DNA of 64,000 nt, taken from positions 93,808,019 through 93,872,018 of the forward strand of contig CM026390.1 of NCBI GenBank assembly GCA_014843695.1, read 5' to 3'. A program made the translations under genes and the position numbers. Every line of letters starts with the position of its first letter. Position 1 is the stretch's first letter. The notes under the pieces are model-generated. The model searched no databases and was not told the DNA's origin. It saw nothing but the letters and a program-made list of their open reading frames with translations. Positions 34,885-45,184 of this stretch are shown piece by piece. The DNA is from Archivesica marissinica (Eukaryota > Mollusca > Bivalvia > Venerida > Vesicomyidae).

Positions 34885-35318
34885 ATTCATTGTTCATTCA
34901 TTGTTTGTCACATTGGAAACAGCAGATGCTCATTCATTGTTTGTCACCTTGGAAACAGCAGGTGTTCATTCATTGTGTGTCACCTTGGAAACAGCAGGTG
35001 TTCATTCATTGTTTGTCACCTTGGAAACAGCAGATGTTCATTCATTGTTTGTCACCTTGGAAACAGCAGGTGTTCATTCATTGTTTGTTGCCTTGGAAAC
35101 AGCAGATGTTCATTCATTGTTTGTCACCTTGGAAACAGCAGATGTTCATTCATTGTGTGTCACCTTGGAAACAGCAGGTGTTCATTCATTGTTTGTCACC
35201 TTGGAAACAGCAGGTGTTCATTCATTGTTTGTCACCTTGGAAACAGCAGATGTTCATTCATTGTTTGTCACCTTGGAAACAGCAGATGTTCATTCATTGT
35301 TTGTCTCCTTTCTCATTG
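34885..35318. repeat. 36-bp minisatellite, about 12 copies
   Basis: Unit CATTCATTGTTTGTCACCTT then GGAAACAGCAGATGTT, starting at the break in the preceding SINE. No stop codon occurs in any plus frame, so three overlapping open frames result; none is called a gene. Confidence 0.92.
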
Positions 35319-35400
35319 TTGGTGGGTCACATCGATTCTCAAATAAAAGTGTTCACCATAGTTTGTTGTACTTTTATATTTTGATTGTTGATCTTGAGGG

Positions 35401-35630
35401 TCGCTATGGCTGTATGTATGTTCCATTAATGTCAAACCCCTTGCGGGGACTTATACATGTTTTCCTGGGCAGGCTTAGCCGACCTAGGTGGTTAACCAGT
35501 ACTAAGCAATGTGTGTGTGAGGTGCCTTGCTTGCTCAATGACACTACACTTAGTGACCTGACCGAGTATCGAATCTGGGACAGTTCGATTCCAAATCCGA
35601 CGCTATACCACTGGACCATGGATGCCGCCA
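35401..35630 (-). mobile_element. tRNA-derived SINE (family B)
   Basis: On the minus strand: head ATGGTCCAGTGGTATAGCG (A box) and a degenerate B box AGATTCGATACTC, then a central block TAGTACTGGTTAACCACC and AAGCCTGCCCAGGAAAAC, and a tail with CCCCGCAAGGGGTTTGAC. The central block resembles that of family A at 9243-9509 although head and tail differ. Confidence 0.75.
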
Positions 35631-36241
35631 ATTAATGTATAATGTTGACTAACGATTCTTTCAATGAGAAAGCTATCCAGCTGCCTTACAGAAGGTTGTT
35701 TCTATCTTTCCTGTTGTATGAATCAATGCCTATAGGGGCAGCTGGCACAATACAAGGTATAATAAAAGCACAATTATTACAAACAATTATTGTTAATAAA
35801 AGAGATAATTAATTAATATCCTCTGTTTGAAATATAATGCCCGGTTTTCGCCAGTGTATTAAGTTATAACTCTCGGCTCCACACGGGAAACTGTAAAACT
35901 GTTGCAGTCTGAATGCTGCTATAAATACTAGTCATGTCTTGCTAGTTTTAAGACAGTTCAAAGAAAAGTGGGAATAAATGAAGGTTTTCTTTCTTGTAAA
36001 AGTGTTTATTAACTTCTTGTAAGGTGTAAAAGTAAGCTTACTGGAAAAGTGATTTTATTTATCTTGTCCAAGAAGCAGATTTTAAAAGATGATACTGCTT
36101 CAATGCAGGTGCAGTTATTGTCTGCTAATATTCCGGTGTGAAATTGCCTAACTATTGCAAGAGATCATAAGATACTTAACACTTGGCTTTGCTGAATCTA
36201 TATAGATTCAGCAGATGTGAAAGTTCCTGTACTTTTATCTT
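35631..36241. other. Intronic DNA, nothing recognised
   Basis: AT-rich sequence with a local TATAGATTC/GAATCTATA palindrome near 36197-36215. No exon supported. Confidence 0.4.
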
Positions 36242-36822
36242 TCTGTAAGCCAAACTTTGACTGCCTATCTTTCTGTAAACAGGAAAGTTAAACCAAACTT
36301 TGACTGCCTATCTTTCTGTAAACAGGAAAGTTAAGTCAAACTTTGACTGCCTATCTTTCTGTAAACAGGAAAGTGAAACCAAACTTTGACTGCCTATCTT
36401 TCTGTAAATGGAGAAGTTAAACCAAACTTTGACTGCCTATCTTTCTGTAAACAGGAAAGTTAAGTCAAACTTTGACTGCCTATCTTTCTGTAAACAGGAA
36501 AGTGAAACCAAACTTTGACTGCCTATCTTTCTGTAAATGGAGAAGTTAAACCAAACTTTGACTGCCTATCTTTCTGTAAACAGGAAAGTGAAACCAAACT
36601 TTGACTGCCTATCTTTCTGTAAACAGGAAAGTTAAACCAAACTTTGACTGCCTATCTTTCTGTAAACAGGAAAGTGAAATCAAACTTTGACTGCCTATCT
36701 TTCTGTAAACAGGAAAGTGAAACCAAACTTTGACTGCCTATCTTTCTGTAAACAGGAAAGTGAAACCAAACTTTCTGCCTATCTTTCTGTAAATGGAGAA
36801 GTGAAGCCAAACTTTGACTGCT
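36242..36822. repeat. 43-bp minisatellite, left part (about 13 copies)
   Basis: Unit CTGCCTATCTTTCTGTAAAC followed by AGGAAAGTGAAACCAAACTTTGA in pieces. Variants AGTTAAACC, AGTTAAGTC and AATGGAGAAG recur in blocks. Interrupted by the MITE at 36825-37755 and resumed after it. Confidence 0.9.
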
Positions 36823-36824
36823 TA

Positions 36825-37755
36825 CCGTATTTAGCTATGTATAGTGCGCTATCGTGTATAATGCGCACCCACGATTTTGCACGAAAATCGGGGGAAAACT
36901 GAGTTCCGATGTATACTGCGCACGTGAAAAACCAATTTTCCAAGTCAAAATTTAACATTTCTCAAGAATCGCTAAAAATTGTGCTCCGTGATTTTTACAA
37001 CTTATATTAATCACTCGAGATACCTCACGGTAACGCACTCCGGCACACCTGCTCAAATTTCTCAACACGTTCTCAAACATGTCAGCAGATACTCAAACTT
37101 CTCAACACGTGTAGCCTACTTAATTAACTGGGACCCATTGTGAAAGGTTTGTCGAAATTAATTATCGCTACAAACAATTGAAATACTGTAGCCAAAAAAG
37201 TTTTTTTTTATGCAATGCATTGTACATAGTAAATATTTCCCGTAAAAATAACCAACACATCGTGTCTTTAATCATGTCGTATTTAAAAACATACGGTATA
37301 TTAAATCAAATAAACTATTATTACAAAGATTCTTTATCTCTATGATATCGTACGTATGCTGGTCGCTTTATGCGGCGAAGTACACGAAAAGTACGGGAAA
37401 TATTACATACGATAAAACCATGTGATGTTATCAAATCGCCATTTTTTTATGCATTTACTAATTTCAATTAAATTCTTCAAAGTTTGCCAAAATAAACGCA
37501 ATATATGCTAATTTTGTGGTCTTATTCATTTCATTTATTTATATAGACTATCGGCAACTGGTTTTAATAGCTAGTTTATAACGTTTGTCGAATGTAACAA
37601 ATTATAGAATGACTGTGGGCCGTTCGGCTCGAATTTCACGAAATTTTGGTCCGGAAAAAAATGTCCTGATGTCTGTACTGGTGTATAATGCGCAGTAGAT
37701 AAAATGGATGAGGATTTCAGTAAGAAATGTGCGCACTATACATAGCTAAATACGG
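36825..37755. mobile_element. TA-flanked MITE, 931 bp, inserted in the 43-bp array
   Basis: Perfect 25-bp terminal inverted repeats beginning CCGTATTTAGCTATGTATAG and continuing TGCGC, flanked by TA at 36823-36824 and 37756-37757. Excising it and one TA rejoins GACTGCT and TATGTTTCTG exactly as in intact array units, so the insertion is precise. A GTGTATAATGCGCA phrase occurs near both ends in direct orientation. No transposase frame; ends and TA target suggest a Tc1/mariner-superfamily origin. Confidence 0.85.
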
Positions 37756-37757
37756 TA

Positions 37758-38014
37758 TGTTTCTGTAAATGGAGAAGTGAAACCAAACTTTGACTGCTTA
37801 TGTTTCTGTAAATGGAGAAGTGAAACCAAACTTTGACTGCTTATGTTTCTGTAAATGGAGAAGTGAAACCAAACTTTGACTGCCTATCTTTCTGTAAATG
37901 GAGAAGTGAAGCCAAACTTTGACTGCCTATCTTTCTGTAAACAGGAAAGTGAAACCAAACTTTGACTGCCTATCTTTCTGTAAACAGGAAAGTGAAACCA
38001 AACTTTGACTGCCT
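37758..38014. repeat. 43-bp minisatellite, right part (about 6 copies)
   Basis: Continues the array at 36242-36822 on the other side of the MITE; the first three units carry a TTATGTTTCTG variant. Confidence 0.9.
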
Positions 38015-38410
38015 GTGGTGTAATTTGTTTGTGAAAGCCAACTGAAGGAAGTTTTCAGCGTTTGATATGAAATGATATTTAACTAGAGGTTGAACTGTAA
38101 AGGTGCTACTGGTTTGTGACACTTTTCAGTAATTTGGGCACACTAATTTTGGCAACGTTTCTGGAATTTTCTTGTTGATCTCCCAGAAAGAACCGCAAAA
38201 TCCAGTTCATTAATTACAAATTGTCTATAGATGGATTGACGTTCATATAATTGTTTAAATGGATTGACTTTCATATAGTTGTTATCTACTTTTATTTGTA
38301 TCAAATATAGTTTGTGTATCGGTTTTGTGTATCATTATGATTGTAATCCTCGTATTGTAAATGTTTTATTCCTCCTATTGACACCTGATATATGTATGGG
38401 GTGTAAATCG
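38015..38410. other. Intronic DNA, nothing recognised
   Basis: A short repeated phrase ATGGATTGAC(G/T)TTCATATA occurs near 38231 and 38260. Nothing else was recognised. Confidence 0.4.
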
Positions 38411-38635
38411 TGTTAGTCGTGATAGCGCAGTGGATGATGCGCTTCATGCGCTTCAAGTGTGAAAGGTCCGGAGTTTGAGCTCCGCTGGAGCCGTTACGAT
38501 TGTGCCCTTAGGCATTTAAATTCCACGTTGACTCTTCTCTCTCCCTCTTTGCGATGGATTCCATCAGGAATGAGTTCTCGAGAGTGATTAATATAAGTTG
38601 TAAGAACTTGTTTCGCAATCAAGCTAAAATAAAAC
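38411..38635 (+). mobile_element. tRNA-derived SINE (family C), copy 2
   Basis: A-box-like GTGATAGCGCAGTGGATG, B box GGAGTTTGAGCTCC, GCCGTTACGATTGTGCCC and body/3' end as in the minus-strand copy at 27331-27568, ending AAGCTAAAATAAA. Confidence 0.8.
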
Positions 38636-39238
38636 AAGTTGGATGAAATCCCAAAAAGTTGTCCCGAATGTAACTATTACATAATAAAAAAATTATATGA
38701 TGTCGAACATTGAAGTATGCACATCTGCAACATCAAATATTTATGTGTACACAAATAGCAAGTAATGTAAACATACCGGGTATCTCATTAATATGTAAGT
38801 ACCTCATTAATATGTAAAAAATAAAGGGTATCTCATTAATATGTAATTAAATATGTCCATGATCATTCACAATAAGTATTTCAGTTGGCCAGACTGCCAA
38901 AGTAAGCAACTAGATGCATGCAGGTTATTAGATACCCTTAATGTTGGTAGAATTAGCAAGTGAGTGTACATATATCTTAGAAGAAACAATTTTGGTTGGC
39001 ACCCATGCCAATAAAGAATATTATGTTGCATAATGTTGTACAAAGTAAGGATCGTACTGTGGCAATTCACATATGTAGCCGATACGCCAACGCCAACGTT
39101 GATATTAAACTGTTTGTCTAACTACCAGGCACATTAAATCCAATTAAATTTCAATTAAATCCATTTTCATTCTGTATACAATAGATATGTACTGTACATT
39201 ATGAATGAATAAATATGTTTAAACTAAGCACATTAAAA
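38636..39238. other. Intronic DNA, nothing recognised
   Basis: GGTATCTCATTAATATGTAA occurs two to three times near 38778-38845. The 67-codon minus frame at 38867-39070 is unsupported. Confidence 0.4.
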
Positions 39239-39752
39239 TTTGGTCATCTGTTACACTATGTAATTTCTTTGTGAGATTCTATGGTATAATTTGGTTATCT
39301 GTCACACTATGTAATTTCTTTGTGAGATTCTATGGTATAATTTGGTCATCTGTCACACTATGTAATTTCTTTGTGAGATTCTATGGTATAATTTGGTCAT
39401 CTGTTACACTATGTAATTTCTTTGTGAGATTCTATGGTATAATTTGGTCATCTGTTACACTATGTAATTTCTTTGTGAGATTCTATGGTATAATTTGGTC
39501 ATCTGTCACACTATGTAATTTCTTTGTGAGATTCTATGGTATAATTTGGTCATCTGTCACACTATGTAATTTCTTTGTGAGATTCTATGGTATAATTTGG
39601 TTATCTGTCACACTATGTAATTTCTTTGTGAGATTCTATGGTATAATTTGGTCATCTGTCACACTATGTAATTTCTTTGTGAGATTCTATGGTATAATTT
39701 GGTCATCTGTCACACTATGTAATTTCTTTGTGAGATTCTATGGTATAATTTG
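39239..39752. repeat. 51-bp minisatellite, about 10 copies, very homogeneous
   Basis: Unit TTTGGTCATCTGTCACACTA, TGTAATTTCTTTGTGAGATT and CTATGGTATAA. Only GTCATC/GTTATC and GTCACA/GTTACA vary. A 17-residue frame stays open because 51 is a multiple of three. Confidence 0.92.
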
Positions 39753-39947
39753 ATTGATACTGTGCATTTGCAGATTTGTCCATACTGTCTTCTAAGCAAC
39801 ACACTAAGCTACTCACGCAGTTTTAAACCTACCATAGATCGGATTCTATTCACAAGAATAATGTATTCAAACTATTATCATGCTTGCAGTCATTTGCACA
39901 TTCATTACTCTCAAATATGAGCATTAGAATTGGCAACATACTCAACA

Positions 39948-41026
39948 TACTTGACTATGTTTATTCAAAGAAATAACTATTGTTTAAACTAATTATAAAT
40001 ACCAGTGATGATCCTACTATAAAAACTCTTCTACTCTGATCTTGCAACATCTTTCATGAAACCAATGAGCAGAGTTGTAATGAACCATCATCATCAGATA
40101 ATAGCAATGTATAGCAGTGTAGCGGTAAACCAATGTTCATAATAAAGTCCAGAAGCTCATGTAGTCCCAGTAATATATATCTATGGAGGTGGGATAGATA
40201 TATACAACAACAATAGTTTATTGCGTAAAACATCTATAAGATGCTTAAAGCAAATACAATAGTTACACAGTGTAGTGGATGCACAAACATAATTACCCAG
40301 GTCTCTTTAATAAAATCTTGTGAAAAGATAACAGTTTGAATTACTAGGATCTGTTCTGTATAAATATGCTTACAGTGAGCTGTATGTATTAATATGATTA
40401 TTTAAATATTAAAATGTATTAATGTCCACTCCTACTGATTAATGCATAATATATAAACTTAGAAGTATTAAGAATACAACGTTTTGAAATAATATAGAGC
40501 ATTAGAACTGACAACATACTCATCACTGAAGAGGGTTGCAGATGGGTGAGTGAATGCATGACTTAGTGAATAGTTGTGAATATGAGCATTAGAACTGACA
40601 ACATACTCATCACTGAAGAGGGTTGCAGATGGGTGAGTGAATGCATGACTTAGTGAATAGTTGTGAATATGAGCATTAGAACTGACAACATACTCATCAC
40701 TGAAGAGAGTTGCAGATGGGTGAGTGAATGCATGACTTAGTGAATAATTGTGAATAGGAGCTAGAAAATTGTTGCAATCATTATTCAGATGCAGTATTCT
40801 AATACTGGACGAACGACGGAGGACGAGTGGTCAATTCTCCGGGCTACCAGTCTTAATATTATGGGTTTGAAACCCAGCTGGAGCCTATCAAAATGCAATT
40901 CAGTTCCATGTCAGGCCCACTGAGGTTGCAGATAACCAAACATTTAGGGTTTATCGCCTAGGTGTATGTATCCGTCGTTCCCTGTGCAATGATACATGTG
41001 TATTGTACAACAGACAGATCTTTCCC
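39948..41026 (-). mobile_element. 1-kb interspersed repeat, copy 2 (inverted partner of 33431-34423)
   Basis: Reverse complement of 33431-34423 along its length; 86 bp longer because it has three rather than two copies of the about 87-bp unit (GAGCATTAGAACTGACAACA...). The tRNA-like block reads ACGAGTGGTCAATTC and GGGTTTGAAACCC on plus here. Directly followed by a family-2 TTAA MITE. Confidence 0.75.
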
Positions 41027-41028
41027 CA

Positions 41029-41268
41029 TAAACCCTTTCCCTCATAGAAGCACCTCTTGACACCATTACCAATACGACATACATTGACAGTGTAGTAGCC
41101 AAATTAATGTTCGTAATGCAGGTCAGCATCTCATGTAGTTCCAGTAATATCTATGGGGGTGGGATAGATATGGCGACTACTTATCCACTGCATGATAGTT
41201 ATATGGCTGTCGTTTGTATGGAGATATAATAGTATATTAACCTAAATCTCTATGAAGGAAAGGGTTAA
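41029..41268 (+). mobile_element. TTAA-type MITE (family 2), copy c
   Basis: Starts TAAACCCTTTCCCTCATAG and ends CTATGAAGGAAAGGGTTAA with the family's interior (AGGTGGGATAGATATGG-like and AGATATAATAGTATATTAAC). Its right-end sequence continues directly as a 66-bp tandem array. Confidence 0.78.
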
Positions 41269-41660
41269 ATGGCTGTCGTTTGTATGGAGATATAATAGTA
41301 TATTAATCTAAATCTCTATGAAGGTAAGGGTTAAATGGCTGTCGTTTGTATGGAGATATAATAGTATATTAACCTAAATCTCTATGAAGGTAAGGGTTAA
41401 ATGGCTGTCGTTTGTATGGAGATATAATAGTATATTAATCTAAATCTCTATGAAGATAAGGGTTAAATGGCTGTCGTTTGTATGGAGATATAATAGTATA
41501 TTAACCTAAATCTCTATGAAGGTACGGGTTAAATGGCTGTCGTTTGTATGGAGATATAATAGTATATTAATCTAAATCTCTATGAAGGTAAGGGTTAAAT
41601 GGCTGTCGTTTGTATGGAGATATAATAGTATATTAACCTAAATCTCTATGAAGGTAAGGG
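41265..41660. repeat. 66-bp TTAA-phased satellite made from the MITE end, six copies
   Basis: Each unit starts TTAAATGGCTGTCGTTTGTA, includes GGAGATATAATAGTATATTA and ends CTATGAAGGTAAGGG before the next TTAA. Unit starts at 41265, 41331 and 41397 give an exact 66-bp period. Units alternate TTAACCTAAA and TTAATCTAAA, so the amplified unit is effectively a 132-bp dimer. Confidence 0.88.
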
Positions 41661-41982
41661 CTGCCAGTTGATCAGATCTAGCAAACCAGTACAATCATCT
41701 ATGAGATATCATATTTTCTCATATATTGCATTACCAAATTTTTGAATATTGTATTTATTAAAATGAACCCTACTCACTACTCACAGCCAGACTCGTTTTA
41801 TATCAAATATAAAACAACGTGATTAAAACCGTTTTAGCATTAAAAGCGATACACAGATTCGATATCAGATATTGCCCAGCATGTTTATCTGCTAATATAA
41901 ATAATAATGGTAATAATTTTATATAGTAAATATATATTTATATAGATATATTAGTCTTTGTGGACCATGCTGAATATATCCG

Positions 41983-42740
41983 TATGTTATATATCCGTAT
42001 GTTATATATCCGTAGTGTTATATATCTGTAGTGTTATATATCTGTAGTGTTATATTCTGTAGTGGTATATATCTGTAGTGGTATATATCTGTAGTGTTAT
42101 ATATCTGTAGTGTTATATATCCGTAGTGGTATATATCTGTTGTGTTATATATCCATAGTGTTATATATCCATAGTGTTATATATCCGTAGTGTTATATAT
42201 CTGTTGTGTTATATATCTGTAGTGTTATATATCCGTAGTGTATATCCATAGTGTTATATATCCATAGTGTTATATATCCGTAGTGTTATATATCTGTAGT
42301 GTTATATATATCCATAGTGTTATATATATCCATAGTGTTATATATATCCGTAGTGTTATATATCTGTAGTGTTATATATCCGTAGTGTTATATATCCGTA
42401 GTGTTATATATCCGTAGTGTTATATATCCGCAGTGTTATATATCCGCAGTGTTATATATCCGCAGTGTTATATATCCGTAGTGTTATATATCCGTAGTGT
42501 TATATATCCGTAGTGTTATATATCCGTAGTGTTATATATCCGTAGTGTTATATATCCGTAGTGTTATATATCCGTAGTGTTATATATATCCATAGTGTTA
42601 TATATATCCATAGTGTTATATATCCGTAGTGTTATATATCCGTAGTGTTATATATCCGCAGTGTTATATATCCGTAGTGTTATATATCCATAGTGTTCTA
42701 TATCCGTAGTGTTATATATCCGTAGTGTTATATATCCGTA
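41983..42740. repeat. 16-bp TATATCCGTAGTGTTA satellite, segment 1
   Basis: Units TATATCCGTAGTGTTA with CTG/CCA/CCG variants and occasional 18-bp units. The array continues at 44087 after a hAT-like insertion. Confidence 0.92.
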
Positions 42741-42999
42741 CAGTGCTGTACAAATATTTTTCAGGGCCACTTGTCCAGGACAAGTGACTTTCAAAAAGCC
42801 ACTTGTCCTGACCAGGAGGCCACTTGTCCAATAATATTTTGCCAAAACAGCAATTAAAAATGTGATATCATATGTATCTTTACGTATAGGCTAATTGAGA
42901 CAGAGACAAGATCATGATTAGCCTTTGCCACAGGCAAGCCAGTGCCTGGTGGCCTTCTCAGCATCAAAGTCTTGCAGAGAAGGCCCAGTTCTCTTCAGT

Positions 43000-43264
43000 T
43001 CACTTAATGGCACTCGGGCTGGTCCTTAATAGTCTGGCGTACACCTCACTGCTCTGCTGCTGTTGCCTCATAAGCACCGTCAACTGCACATACTCTGTCT
43101 GAATCTGGCTGTGACTAGCCTCAGGGAATACAGCCATCATATGGTTCAGGATGTCCTGTAGATCTTCTTTTCCGTGGCTGGCCAGCTGATGTCGCTCACT
43201 TGGGACAGACCTGTAGTACAGGGCCTGGAAGGACTTCAGTAGTTTATCGTTGAAGTTCTGGAAC
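43000..43264 (-). CDS. Exon 2 of the hAT-borne gene (87 full codons plus stop)
   Basis: Minus-strand terminal exon from a TTTGCAG acceptor at 43265-43267 to TGA at 43000-43002. One leading base completes a Lys codon with exon 1, then the peptide begins FQNFNDKLLKSFQALYYR, includes GKEDLQDILNHMMAVFPEAS and EYVQLTVLMRQQQQSSE, and ends RTSPSAIK. It is predicted helical with no catalytic motif I recognise. It may be the remaining tail of a transposon-encoded protein after internal deletion, or a small accessory protein of the element. The intact frame and splice sites suggest recent activity or selection. Function unknown. Confidence 0.7.
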
Positions 43265-43333
43265 CTGCAAATATACATGCATATCACTACATAATTATGA
43301 ATTCAAAATGGAATCATCAGTGAGTGTACTCAC

Positions 43334-43422
43334 TTAATACTCAGTCTGTTCTTTTTAGCCTCCCCACTTTCACTTTCATCTTCACTTTTCCGTTTAGAAC
43401 TAAAGAATTTAAGTAAACTCAT
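43334..43422 (-). CDS. Exon 1 of the hAT-borne gene (29 codons)
   Basis: Minus-strand ATG at 43420-43422, donor GTGAGT at 43328-43333; 89 bp, 29 codons plus two bases. The peptide MSLLKFFSSKRKSEDESE is followed by GEAKKNRLSI: a short hydrophobic start, a basic cluster, an acidic/Ser stretch and a second basic cluster. Starts of this kind (a LL.FF segment followed by KRK) are common in proteins encoded by hAT-related zinc-finger transposons; this is a resemblance, not a match I could test. A 69-bp intron separates it from exon 2, and the joined frame (117 codons) has no interruption. Confidence 0.68.
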
Positions 43423-44086
43423 ATTGATCTTAACACGGCAGCGCAGTTTAATAGAATAATTAATATGGACGAAATGTGCAGAGTTATTTACATGATATTT
43501 CTATATAAAATTGAGTAAATCATTACCGTTGGCTGATCTTGAACTTGAATTGCTCTAATTATATCATGAAATTAAAAAACACAACGTACCTCTTTAAAAA
43601 TAGTGACGTTTTCTGCGCCTCGGCAAAAGACGCATGTATAGGCGAATATCAATCAATCAGTGTTTGCAGTCTGTAACATTAATTGCCCACGTTTGTAGCA
43701 CGCGTCCATCATAACAAATCAACCCAATCAGGCATCATTCATCTATTATGTATGTCCACTCTTAATCTTTAAATTAGCGAGTGTTTTCACAGTTCATCGC
43801 ATTGTTTACATTCGCAATCGGCATATGTGTGATCACGTGATCTCACAACACGCGTACACGGTGTTCATTGGATTTCTACCGCGGTAATTCATCCGTTTTT
43901 GGCGAAAGTAAATAGAGCCGGGTTTTTTAATAGATTTTCTGGGTTTTTTAGATTTTCTGTCAAAAAAGATGATTATGATTTTTGAAAAGGGCATTTGTCC
44001 GGGACTAACGTTTTGAAATTAGCCACTTGTCCGCCATAATTTTCGACTTGTCCCGGGCGTCGGGCGATAGGATTTGTACAGCCCTG

Positions 44087-44965
44087 CCGTAGTGTTATAT
44101 ATCTGTAGTGTTATATATCTGTAGTGTTATATATCCATAGTGTTATATATCCGTAATGGTATATATCCGTAGTGGTATATATCTGTAGTGTTATATATCC
44201 GTAGTGTTATGTGTTATATATCCATACTGTTATATATCCGTAGTGTTATGTGTTATATATCCATAGTGTTATATATCCGTAGTGTTATATATCCATAGTG
44301 TTATGTGTTATATATCCATAGTGTTATATATCCGTAGTGTTATATATCCGTAGTGTTATATATCCGTAGTGTTATATATCCGTAGTGTTATATATCCATA
44401 GTGTTATGTGTTATATATTCATAGTGTTATATATCCGTAGTGTTATATATCTGTAGTGTTATATATCTGTAGTGTTATATATCTGTAGTGTTATATATCC
44501 ATAGTGTTATGTGTTGTATATCCATAGTGTTATATATCTGTAGTGTTATATATCTGTAGTGTTATATATCCGTAGTGTTATATATCCGTAGTGTTATATA
44601 TCTGTAGTGTTATATATCCTTAGTGTTATGTGTTATATATCCGTAGTGTTATATATCCGTAGTGTTATATATCCGTAGTGTTATATATCCATAGTGTTAT
44701 ATATCTGTAGTGTTATATATCCGTAGTGTTATGTGTTATATATCCATAGTGTTATATATCCATAGTGGTAGTGTAATAATTATGTAGTATAATATATCCA
44801 TAGTGTTATATGTAGTGTTATATATCCGTAGTGTTATGTGTAGTGTTATATATACATAGTGGTTATATGTAGTGTTATAATTATGTAGTGTAATATATCC
44901 ATAGTGTTATATATCCGTAGTGGTATATATCCGTAGTGTTATATGTACATGTAGTGTTATATATT
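44087..44965. repeat. 16-bp TATATCCGTAGTGTTA satellite, segment 2
   Basis: Same array as 41983-42740; here many units are enlarged by an inserted GTTATGTGTTATATA phrase. Ends at a family-A SINE. Confidence 0.9.
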
Positions 44966-45184
44966 GTCCGCCTCCGTGGTCGAGTGGTTACGGTTGCTGA
45001 CTTGTATACAACTGTAACCTATCATCACTGATGGTCACGGGTTCGAGCCCCACTCAGGCCGTGTCTCATTTATATGAAAAAGTTGGCAGTTTCTTACGGA
45101 GGTTGGTGCACCCAAGTACTGGTTAACCGCTGGAGCCTGCCTAGGAAAGGTGTTGTTAAGTAAACTGCCCGCCGGCGATATACC
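44966..45184 (+). mobile_element. tRNA-derived SINE (family A), copy 2, 3'-truncated
   Basis: GTCCGCCTCCGTGGTCGAGT head, GGGTTCGAGCCCCACTC B box and CAAGTACTGGTTAACCGC central block as in copy 1 at 9243, but it stops at GCCGGCGATATA, lacking the last 50 or so bases and the ATAAC tail. Confidence 0.85.

Larger units (their letters stand above)
42741..44086 (-). mobile_element. hAT-like DNA element, 1346 bp, carrying a small spliced gene
   Basis: Terminal inverted repeats CAGTGCTGTACAAAT (42741-42755) and, at the right, the complement of CAGGGCTGTACAAAT (44072-44086): 14 of 15 match. CAG(G/T)GCTG ends are typical of hAT elements. CCGTA flanks both sides but is also part of the host array, so the duplication length cannot be fixed. 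Several ACTTGTCC motifs lie near both ends (about 42769, 42802, 42824 and 44004-44052), as subterminal transposase sites often do. It encodes a 117-codon two-exon gene on minus and is far too short for a full hAT transposase. Confidence 0.8.

Noticed and set aside
42735..44091. A definite 5-bp CCGTA target duplication for the hAT-like element
   Set aside because: CCGTA is part of nearly every unit of the surrounding array, so its presence on both sides is expected by chance.
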